Part shown: piece after piece, positions 55,387-64,000 of the stretch | Layout: each line of letters begins with the position of its first letter | Numbering within the stretch: the first letter of the stretch is position 1 | Assembly (NCBI GenBank): GCA_026120185.1 | Contig: JANUWF010001273.1 | Location: 930,001-994,000 of the forward strand | Direction: 5' to 3' | Length of the DNA stretch: 64,000 bases | Source: Voacanga thouarsii | Taxonomy: Eukaryota > Streptophyta > Magnoliopsida > Gentianales > Apocynaceae | Notes under the pieces: generated by a model | Seen by the model: only the letters and a program-made list of their open reading frames with translations | Told to the model about the DNA's origin: nothing | Database searches by the model: none | Position numbers and translations under genes: made by a program

Positions 55387-56607
55387 AAGAAGAAATTCCT
55401 CTCCGAAGTATAATATTATTTTTGGGAAGATCCATATTTGTTCAAGTGTTGTGCAGACCAAATCATTCGTAGATGCGTAGACTCTAGGGAATGAGAGGAT
55501 ATTCTTAGACATTCTCTTGAAGGCCTTGCTGGAGGCCATTACCAAGCCAACAACACTGCACGAAAGGTGCTCGACTCCGGATTCTATTGGCCCACATTAT
55601 TCAAATATGCCCACAGGTTTATCTAACGTTGTGATAGGTGTCAACGTATAGGTAATCTTTCCAAATCTAATGAGATGCCATTACAAAATTTTCAAGCCTG
55701 TGAAGTATTTGATTGTTGGGGAATAGACTTTATGGGACCGTTTCCTAGTTCTTTGGGGAATAAATATATTTTGGTGGCAGTACATTATGTTTCTAAATGG
55801 GTCGAGGCCCAAGCTTTTCCCACTAATAATGCAAGGGTTGTGGTAAAATTTCTGAAAAAACTTTTCACCCGTTTTGGTGTGCCTAAGGTGCTTATTAGTG
55901 ATAGGGGGACTCATTTTTGTAATATGCAAATGGAAAAAATTCTCCAACATTTAGGAGTGAACCATAGGTTTGCTACCCCTTATCACCCCCAAACTAGTGG
56001 ATAGGTTGAAGTGGTTAATAGAGAAATCAAAAGAATCTTGGAAAAAACTATTAACCATACTAGAAAGGATTAGAGTAAAAAATTAGATGACACTCTTTAG
56101 GCGTATAGGACGGCTTTTAAAACTCCAATTGGCACAACTCCTTTTCGGTTAGTTTATGGGAAAGCTTGCCATTTACCTGTAAAGATTGAGCATAAGGTGT
56201 ATTGGGCTATTAAATTTGTTAATCTTGATCTTAAGTCGGTAGGGAAGTCCAGATTGCTTCAACTCACTGCCTTGGAAGAATTGCGGGCGGACGCTTATGA
56301 TAATTCAATGCGCTATAAAGAGAAGGTTAAAAAGTGGCATGATCAGCATATCACTCGTCAACATGGATGGGAGAAGGGCGATCAGGTGTTTCTATTCAAT
56401 TCTCACTTAAAACTTTTTCCGAGTAAATTGAAATCGCGAAGGTCGGGACCATTCACGGTCAGCAAGGTATTCCCTTTTGGCACCCTCAAAATTACTCACC
56501 CCACTCGTGGCACTTTCAAAGTCCAGGGCAATCGCGTGAAATGCTATATGGGGGAAGGACTTTCCAACCCCGAGCAGGTAGAGATGCTTTTTGATGCTAC
56601 CGCATAG
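55387..56607 (+). pseudogene. gypsy-2 integrase
   Basis: The H2C2 finger reads RHSLEGLAGGHYQ ... CDRC (55510-55645). The core has [18 protein letters not shown] (first Asp, about 55720), [15 protein letters not shown] (second Asp, about 55890) and [10 protein letters not shown], then TAG, then VEVVNREIKRIL (Glu, about 56025), so the catalytic triad is present but separated by a stop. Two more TAG codons lie near 56072 and 56099. The C-terminal domain is open from 56197 to the stop at 56605-56607: [42 protein letters not shown]. Confidence 0.92.
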
Positions 56608-58287
56608 AAAATTTTCTTTTTTAGTTTTTATGCTTTGGTGTGTTTTCTTTTGTATTTTTCTTCTTAGGTACTTGGAAATGCCTCATTCTTCAAGCATTCA
56701 GATTTTGTAAGACACCATGCCAAATGAATGGAAGTTTGTTTCTCTTATCTCTTTTGCTTTATATTTTTGGTCCCATAGTATTGTTGTTCTTGTTATATTT
56801 ATTTAGCCATTGAGGACAATGTCCAGTTTAAGTGTAGGGGAGTGATTTGATTGGCAAGTCTTCTATACCTATATTTTAACCTTCTTGGGAGCAAATTGTT
56901 GAAATGTTTCTACAAAATTTTTCAAATTTTTATGATTTTTTGGAGATTTCAAGTTATATTTTTAATGCATGTCTTTAGGATGGAGTATAAAGCATATGTT
57001 GTAGATAATTTATGGCTTATGCATGACTTTTTGCACTCATTTGGACGAAGTAGTTCTTGATCTAATGCTTTACATTGTTCTTAAACCTTGTTTTTCTACT
57101 AAAATTTATAGAGTATTTTAGAACTTACTTGAATACCTCTCGAGGCGAAATAAGAAAGACAATCATGATTTAAGTTAGGTATGACGGTAATAGGCCTTCT
57201 TTGGATAGTTTGAGCTTTTCAGGCCTACCTATTATTATATCATCCTTAGTGCCTAATTTGAGCCTAAATTGTTGATTTCTTTCATTAAAACCTGTCACAA
57301 TATTTGTTCATTACTTGTTTATGAGAGTTTGAATAATTTTTCAAATCTTTATGCTTTTGATGGATGAAAGTATATGTATGAGAATGTTGAGGAAGAATGT
57401 TGGGATAAAGATCATGACTTGTTACTTTCAGTCATGGACGAATAACAAGTTAAGCTGAAAAGAAAAAGAAAGAGAAGAAAGAAAGAAGAGTGTGAAAAAC
57501 AATAAATGAGTTGAAAGAAGAAAGCAAAAAGCTACTAGAAAGAATGAAAGAAGAGAAGTGAAAAACAAACAACAGCAATAGTGAAAGAAAAGATCACAAA
57601 AGGAAGGGTAATTGAGCTGAAAAAAAATTTAAAGTTCACATAAAGTCTTTGACACTATTGCTGGAAATTTGAATGATCTTGTGAAAGAAATAGAAAAGAG
57701 TTGATGAAAAAGTTGAAAGAAAAGAGAAAAATGCAGGATTTGCTGGAGTGGAGTTGTAATTGTTATACAAGGTTATGGTTTGATTGATTTTTGGAATAGG
57801 AGAGAAAGAAGAGTTGGAAATTATTGATTCATTTGTTTATCCTTTTCTTGCTAACTCTCAGTTTTTCTTTGACTTTTGATTTTCCTATATCATTCGTTTG
57901 ATAAGCTATATTACAAGCCTTTAGCCTTATATTACAAGCTTGAAAGTCCTATTTGATCTAAGTAGAATCATGATATATCTCGGATTAGTGGAGAGAGTGT
58001 ATGAAAAGTAAGCATATGGAATGTATATTCTTTTTGAGCTAAATTCTTCCCAATGGTTTGAGAATAGTATGAAGTATTGTAATGGTTCTACTAAGTCATT
58101 TATCACTAACACAAGTCTTGTATTAGTCGTGAAAGATGTAGTAGTCATATGTTTTATATTCTTGAATGAAGAAAGCCTTGAAGATATTATTTTGAAATTG
58201 ATTGAGTGATTGATGAAACTTTGTGTTTTCCTACTTGTTCTTAATACTTTGCTTGAGGACATGCAAAGAGCTAAGTGTGAGGGAATA
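56608..58287 (+). other. gypsy-2 3' region with two polypurine-tract-like motifs
   Basis: No env gene is recognisable. GAGGACAATGTCCAGTTTAA then GTGTAGGGGAG lies at 56812-56842. GAGGACATGC then AAGTGTGAGGGAATA lies at 58255-58287 directly before the 3' LTR. A purine-rich AAGAAAGAG tract covers 57455-57605. The order and spacing of about 1.44 kb match gypsy-1. Confidence 0.7.
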
Positions 58288-59631
58288 TAATAGGGGCTAA
58301 ATTAGTCAAAATTTTCCTAGTTATTCGATATTATTTTGTGATACATTTTGTGAAATAACTAGTCTAATTCCTTCATATTTGAGATTTTACCCTTGGAAAG
58401 GTATTTTGTTCATTATTTTAGATTTTTAGGGTAAAACGGAACAAAAATGTTGCAAAATAGAGGAGAGGCGGCGCCAGCTCCAAGAGTCAAGGTGGTGCCG
58501 GCTGTACTTTGAAGATAAGGCGGTGCTTGATTTTTTTTACGTGGTTTTTGGTAATCTGAGAAATTTTAGTATCTTCCAACTTCTACTCAGCCAAGAACTT
58601 TGTACTTACGAGTTTAGGCATTTCCTATGCCTATAAATAGATAGGGAACAAAAAGGTAAAGGAGAGAATTCATTGACTATCATAGAAAATTACTCAATCA
58701 AATGAGGAATTCTTCAAGTTCAAGGAGGGTTGTACAAGAAGGTCTTCAAAGGAAGAATATGGAGGCTTGTCTATGAGTGCTTTCTTTTACTTTGTTTTCT
58801 TTTTCTTGAACAATGATATGTTAATTATTTTATTGTATTTCAACATTGTTGTAAATATTCATGATATTTAGAGTATTTGATCTTTTGATTGATTGATTAT
58901 TTTTCTTGGTATTTAATTACATGTGCTTATTATGAGGTTAGTTGATTGGTTCTTCTTATTAACTCGCCGAGACCAAGGGGGTTGATGGTAGTTTCAATTG
59001 ATTGATTTCTTATTTGTTGTTAAGTAACTCGCCGAGACCAAGGGAGTTAGTTGATAAGGACTGGGTAATTAAAGATTAATTGATGTTTGCCAAGACCAAG
59101 GACTGATTGGTTAGTTTCTTGTTATAAATTCGCCGAGATAAAGGGAATTTAATCAAGGATTATATTTAATGCATCTTTTAGGAGAATTAGTTGAGACAAG
59201 ACCAAGTGATTTTAATTTATCTAGAAGATAGTGGTTTCATGGATTGGAAAAGAAATGAGTCTATCTTAATCCTTCATGATGCCAAGAGAATAATTAGTTA
59301 TGATAATGATTGAGTTCTTTGAGATCATGTTTGTCTCAACAATGGTTTGTATTACATACTTCTCCATCCTTGACATGTTTATATTTTTATTTTTTTTATT
59401 TTATTTTCCTTTTTATTTGTTTTTCACTTTATCGAATCGGTTAAACAATAAAAGAAAGGTAATTAATGTCTACTTGTTCATGGAGGATCAACACTCATTT
59501 GAACCGTATGCTCGGTTAATGATGAGTATGCTTGCTTATATGTGTGATTTGGGTTGAACGTTTTAATTTAAACTTGATTGGAAATGTGCTTAGTTTTTGT
59601 ATGATGTTTATACCTATGTTCGAACACATCT
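58288..59631 (+). mobile_element. 3' LTR of gypsy-2
   Basis: Starts TAATAGGGGC (TG mutated to TA) and ends ACACATCT (CA mutated). Otherwise colinear with 50764-52111, with TATA at 58632-58639. The U3 keeps GGCGGCGCCAGC and GTGGTGCCGGC. Followed by the TSD CATAC (59632-59636). Confidence 0.92.
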
Positions 59632-59678
59632 CATACATACATACATATATACATACATACATACATACATACATACAT

Positions 59679-59713
<35 letters not shown>

Positions 59714-59785
59714 TACATACATACATACATACATACATACATACATACATACATACATACATACATACATACATACATACATACA

Positions 59786-59832
<47 letters not shown>

Positions 59833-59963
59833 TGATTAACAAATTTATATTATATATACATATTTATTAATATACTATTTTAATATACATATACATATAC
59901 ATGCGCACACACACACACACACACACACACATTAATATACTTTTGAGTATATTAATAAATATG

Positions 59964-59994
<31 letters not shown>

Positions 59995-60239
59995 TTATAT
60001 ATATTAATATACACATATATGGACAATTAAAAATTACTTTAGTATATATATATATATATATATATTAATATATTTATACATCCAAAACATATATATAGAT
60101 ATACATATATATAAATATATACATACAAATATACATACAAATATACATACATATATGTTTATACACACGCACACACACACATATTAATATAGCATATGTA
60201 TATCTATTAATGTATATAAACCAAATAGACATAGACATA
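59632..60239. repeat. CATA/TA/CA microsatellite, right part
   Basis: A continuation of 49917-50758 beyond gypsy-2: (CATA)n from 59632 to about 59812 with a (CA)n block at 59695-59713, then (TA)n, a (CA)n near 59907-59930, and mixed ATTAATATA/CATATA blocks up to 60239. Long apparent frames on both strands are repeat translation. Confidence 0.95.
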
Positions 60240-61270
60240 TCAAATTAACGATCCATCCGTTAGATTTGTTAAAATTGTTAAGAAAAATGTTATGACATTA
60301 GTTGAAGGTAACTGTTTATATTGTGGTACATAATCTTGCGTAATATCTATAAAAAAAATATCTAAAACCAAACGCATTTACAAATATATGCATATCAAAT
60401 TAATGATCCAATCATTAGATTTGTTAAAATTGCTAAGAAAAGTGTTATGGCATAATTTGAAGGTAATCAAATATATTTTGGCACAAAATCTAGCATAATC
60501 TCTGTAAAAATACAAAAACCTAACACATTTAGAAATATATCCATACAAATTAATGATCCAACCATTAGATTTGTTAAAATTACAAGAAAATGTTATGATT
60601 TATTTTGAAGGTAATTAGATATATTTGGGTACATAACCTAGCATAATATCTAAAAAAAAATATCCAAAATGTAAAGTATTTACAAAGATAGGTATATCAA
60701 ATTAACAATCTAACTGTTTGATTTGTTAAAATTACTAATAAAAGAGTTATGACAAAATTTGAAGGTAATCGGAGATATTTTGGCACATTATTTGGAATAA
60801 TATCTAGAAAAATATTCAAAACCTAATGCATTTACAAAAATAGGCATATCAAATGAACAATCCAATCGCTAATTTGTTAAAATTACTATGAAAAGTGTTA
60901 TGACAAAATTTGAAGGTAATCAGATATAGTTTGGTAGATAATCTAGAATAATGTCTAAAAAAAATCCAAACCTAATGTATTTACCTAGATAGGCATGTCA
61001 AATTAATAATCCAACTGTTACATTTGTTAAAAATTGCTAGGGAACACATTATAACAAATTTTGAAGGTTATCGGATATATTTTGGCACATTACCTAGCAG
61101 AATGTCTAGAAAAATGTACAAAATTTAACGTATTTACAAAGATTGGCATATCAAATTAATGATCCAACTATTAGATTCAATTAATTTGTTAAAAAAAATG
61201 TATTATGACCAAATTTGAATGTAATCGGACATGTTTTGCGGCATACTCTAGTTTAATTTTCATAAATCAA
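60240..61270. repeat. ~150-bp tandem repeat array of the second CACTA element
   Basis: About seven copies of the unit seen at 7640-9574, in the opposite orientation. Marker blocks such as AATCTAGCATAAT, with variants, occur near 60337, 60487, 60637, 60786, 60940, 61089 and 61248, and TCAAATTAATGATCCAA-type blocks between them. Non-coding. Confidence 0.88.
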
Positions 61271-61906
61271 CCCAAAATATAATGCATTTATAAATATTTA
61301 AATTTTAGGGACTAATTTGTAAAATTTTTGGGATTATTTTTTAGATATTCTAAAATTTAATAACTTTTGTTATCATTTTATAATTTTACAAAATTTAAGG
61401 AGCAATTTTGTAAAATTTGGGGTCATAATATATATTTAAAAATTTAAGGGCCAATTTATAAAATTTTTTAGGTCATATTACAAATATTTTAAAATTTAGG
61501 GATCAATTTACAATTTTTTTAGATCATTTTGTAATTATACAAAATTTAAAGACCAATTTACAAAATTTTTGGGGCGATGTTGTAAATATTTAAAAATTTA
61601 AAGAAAGGTATTAGTTAGGAAATATGAATTTTGTAGCTAAAAGTATAGTTAATAGTGATAAAATTTAATATTTTTAGCTAGAAAATAAATATTCATCACT
61701 GGTGATGATTTATTAGAGAGGAAAATTTAGTTAAGAAATGAATTTTTATCGCTGATGATACTAAAGCCATCACTTTTAGCTTGGATATAAAAATTTTTTC
61801 ACTAAAGGTCTTAATCAATAGCGACAAAAATTAAAGGGTATTTTTAGCAACAAAACTTTAGTTAGGAAAAAAATTTTTGTCACCGATGTATCATTTTCTT
61901 TTAGTG
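61271..61906. repeat. Right subterminal region and TIR of the second CACTA element
   Basis: Matches 7138-7640 inverted. It contains repeated AAATTTAGGGACCAATTT-type phrases (61300-61590), then GCGACAAAAA/TAGCTAAAA motifs to the TIR CATTTTCTTTTAGTG at 61892-61906. The TSD AAT follows. Confidence 0.85.
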
Positions 61907-61909
61907 AAT

Positions 61910-62080
61910 GACCTCTACTAAAGGCTTGAATCATTCAAATAAGAGAATAAGTGTTTGAAGCATTATCAAAAGAAATGGAAGTGATGTTGAAGAGGGCTCA
62001 TATTAATAAGGATCCTAGGGCAACAGAGGCTAGGTGTTTAGGAGAATTAAATAGGGAGATTACCAATTTAATGGAGTTAC
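61910..62080 (+). other. Unassigned sequence with a short open frame
   Basis: Between the second CACTA element and the copia-3 LTR. A frame starting at 61951 reads MFEALSKEMEVMLKRAH and NREITNLMELL before running into the LTR. It has no stop up to the LTR and looks helical, with Glu/Lys/Leu periodicity. I cannot assign it to a family; it may be a fragment of a mobile-element or host ORF disrupted by both insertions. Confidence 0.3.
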
Positions 62081-63751
62081 TATTAGTGTTGTGCCCTAGA
62101 AGCAATCACTTGTACTATGTATGTGACACATTTATTTTGTAATACAAGACATTATTTATCTTTTAGTTTGTTTTCTTTACTTTCATGCAAAATAACTGTT
62201 AGATAAAGTCTGTAGCACAATACTGTGTAAAGGATATTATAATAGTGATCATGATTGGGATTCCTAATACACTGTATAGTGTTAGTACTTAAATAATCCC
62301 TGGTCGTAGTATTAATGAGATAGGATATCATTCATGCGTTAAGACTAGCATGTGTCAAACTCCCTGAATTGATTAGGCGGTGGTTCTCACATTCGTAAGT
62401 ATTGTGATACTCAAAGTTAACACGTGGATGGTTGTTAATAGAACAAGTACATTGGATGACCTGATTATGCAATAATCAAATGGATAACTATGTAGTGCCA
62501 GTAATAAAATCTCACTATAGCAAACGTGCAAGTATTCTTAGACTTGAGATCTTTAAGGTACTTTGTTTGCTGAGCATTATGCTTTGATTATAATCTTTGA
62601 AGCCATATCTAGGACCGCCTATGGAATGGATATTGGGTAAAATGTGAGGTAAGTGAAAGTAGTCGAGATGGTCAATAAATGATTCACCACTTCTAATAGT
62701 AGGGGAGAATATCTCATGGCTACTTGTTGGAATTACTACAAGTAAAATCCTTGGCCAAGGTGATTATGTTTTGAAAACTATTCCAATTAATACACGTGTA
62801 CTGTAGTGGATTCTTGGTACGAATACTAATTTATTCGGGCCAGAATTAATATTTATTCTGTAGGGAGTTGGCACTAATTCTGTATTCCAAACTGAATAAG
62901 ATATTGTATGGTGAAAGGAATTTATTGCACTGTTGCTTGTTACTGAAGGGTTCATGTCAATTCACTTGACTTCTTGGACTCTTGGGTGGTCATGATGTGT
63001 TTCTAGATACCGCTCATGATATTCTGAATATTGGTTTATTAATTGATGAATTAATAAACCAATACTTTTAGAATTAATAGGTTAATTAAAAATTATTAAG
63101 CATTATTAATCTCAAAGACATTTAGATTAATTCCTATTCACTACCAATGGAATGAAAAATTTAATAGGTCACATACAATAGAGTATTAAGTACTCAAGAT
63201 GTTATTTGTTAACATAGTGGGGTTAATTATGAGAAGAAGAAGTTATTATGGTTAAATAATAATTAGCTATAATTTTTAGGCCAAATTGTAATTAGGAGAA
63301 CTTGTAGGTTCCAATTACAATTAAAGAATTCTAATTATTTTAGAACTCATTAGCGGCTATTTTTGTGGGATTTTTTCCCAGAACATAGGCTGTGATTGTT
63401 TTTTCAAAAACCGACATAGAAAAATTAATTTCTGGGTTTTTTTGTAGACACACGGTTTTCCCTTCTTCTTCTTTATGATTTTACCCTAGCTGTCATTATT
63501 TTTCTTTGCTAGCATAGAGATTGTGTTCTGGCATTGAGTAAGCATTCTCGTGTGGATTACTGTTAGAGTCAATCTCATGTTGAGATTGAAGAGTCGAGAC
63601 AAATTGTTAAACGTCTGGTTGCTGTTGATCGAGAGGTTTACTGTATCATGCCTCAGCCTTCACACACGAAGGAATATTTTGAACGACAGAGGTAAACCTA
63701 TGCTTGTTCTTTTGGCTGTTTAAATAATGTGCATGTGATCTTAGGTTGGGA

Positions 63752-63784
<33 letters not shown>

Positions 63785-63822
63785 GCTACTATAAGTGTTA
63801 TAGTATTTTTGAAATCTCAACA
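62081..63822 (+). mobile_element. 5' LTR of copia-3
   Basis: Starts TATTAGTGTTGTGCCCTAG (compare TGTTAGTGTTATGCCCTAG in the solo LTR at 44821, so TG has become TA) and ends AAATCTCAACA at 63822, followed by a copia-type primer site. Length 1.74 kb. Its first ~1.2 kb is similar to the solo LTR 43096-44821 read on the minus strand; the last part, with a pyrimidine run at 63755-63784, is different. The internal region leaves the window. Confidence 0.82.
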
Positions 63823-64000
63823 GTGGTTTCAAAGACTGCTTACTTATGATTTTAACGGGTTCATTTATGCAATGAAAGTGTTTCGAGCAGGATTCTGGGC
63901 ATTGTTTGTCGTGTGTGTGTTCTGAAAAGTGTGTGCAGAAAGCACCAATTTTCTGTTCAAATTATTTCTTGAAATTGTTTCTAGGATCGTAGGTCTTTGT
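63823..64000 (+). other. Primer site and leader of copia-3
   Basis: GTGGTTTCAAAGAC at 63823-63836 resembles GTGGTATCAGAGCC, the initiator tRNA-Met primer site of plant copia elements. The remaining leader shows no coding start before the window ends. Confidence 0.65.

Larger units (their letters stand above)
50764..59631 (+). mobile_element. gypsy-2: Athila-like LTR retrotransposon, full length
   Basis: This 8.87-kb element has direct LTRs (50764-52111 and 58288-59631), a perfect tRNA-Asp type PBS, a gag remnant plus protease, RT-RNaseH, integrase, a 1.7-kb 3' region and a purine tract. The TSD is CATAC (50759-50763 and 59632-59636). It was inserted into the microsatellite core of the second CACTA element. 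The LTR pair differs at many sites by eye, so the insertion is not recent. Same family as gypsy-1 and the solo LTR at 40050. The coding region is closer to intact than in gypsy-1 but still carries stops, frameshifts and a lost RT catalytic Asp. Confidence 0.93.
48927..61906. mobile_element. Second CACTA element, transposase-less, interrupted by gypsy-2
   Basis: The left end is CACTACAAGAAAATTGG at 48927. The right end read inward from 61906 is CACTAAAAGAAAATG. Both are flanked by AAT (48924-48926 and 61907-61909). Without gypsy-2 and its TSD the element is about 4.1 kb. It holds no transposase: only a left subterminal region (48927-49700), a microsatellite core, a ~150-bp repeat array (60240-61270) and a right subterminal region. 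It is therefore a non-autonomous element, sharing its right end with the left end at 7138. Confidence 0.85.

Noticed and set aside
7138..61906. A single giant ~54.8-kb transposon bounded by inverted arrays (7138-9574 and 60240-61906).
   Set aside because: The right end pairs better with 48927: both carry CACTA termini and an identical AAT duplication. The left end at 7138 has no matching AAT. Two related elements in opposite orientation explain the symmetry.

Overview
The window is a stretch of AT-rich plant nuclear DNA, most likely from a eudicot, and is made almost entirely of nested transposable elements. The evidence is plant-type Ty1/copia and Ty3/gypsy polyproteins, CACTA (En/Spm) transposase genes with GT-AG introns, and solo LTRs with target-site duplications (TSDs). 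There is no bacterial gene organisation, no rRNA and no convincing intact host gene. Nearly every coding frame carries stops or frameshifts. The genus cannot be fixed from the sequence.

Layout. (1) 1-2277: minus-strand copia-0, with a gag remnant and its 5' LTR. (2) 2283-3063: a small inverted-repeat (MITE-like) element. (3) 3100-7121: copia-1, from partial 5' LTR through gag-PR-INT-RT-RNaseH, cut off in RNaseH. (4) 7138-38746: a CACTA compartment. Its left end is an array of ~152-bp repeats. TNP1-like and TNP2-like transposase genes lie on the minus strand at 29.7-35.4 kb, and a clean CACTA terminus ends at 38746. Inserted in it are an Athila-like gypsy element (gypsy-1, 13822-23142, TSD ATAGT) and a 4.5-kb solo LTR (23242-27745, TSD AACAT). 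It also carries two copies of a short fragment resembling the HSP70 C-terminus. (5) 38750-46340: copia-2, beginning inside gag, interrupted by a minus-strand solo LTR of the gypsy-1 family (40050-41566) and a minus-strand copia solo LTR (43096-44821, TSD TTGCA). (6) About 46380-48921: an LTR related to the 4.5-kb solo LTR. (7) 48927-61906: a second CACTA element without transposase (TSD AAT). Its core is a CATA/TA/CA microsatellite split by gypsy-2 (50764-59631, TSD CATAC). Its right end carries the same ~152-bp repeats as 7138-9574, inverted. (8) 61910-62080: unassigned sequence. (9) 62081-64000: 5' LTR, primer site and leader of copia-3, which leaves the window.

Most notable. Gypsy-1 is bounded by a perfect TSD, yet its 3' LTR is inverted, so both outer ends are U3 ends. 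The inner junction shares a 7-base microhomology with the LTR/PBS border, which suggests an aberrant reverse-transcription product that still integrated. Gypsy-1 and gypsy-2 share the same deletion of the capsid and zinc-knuckle part of gag, which points to a family amplified by Gag supplied in trans. The 7138-38746 CACTA compartment is flanked by pieces of two different copia copies and has ends of two different families. This fits a fusion of two CACTA elements that also holds captured HSP70-like sequence.
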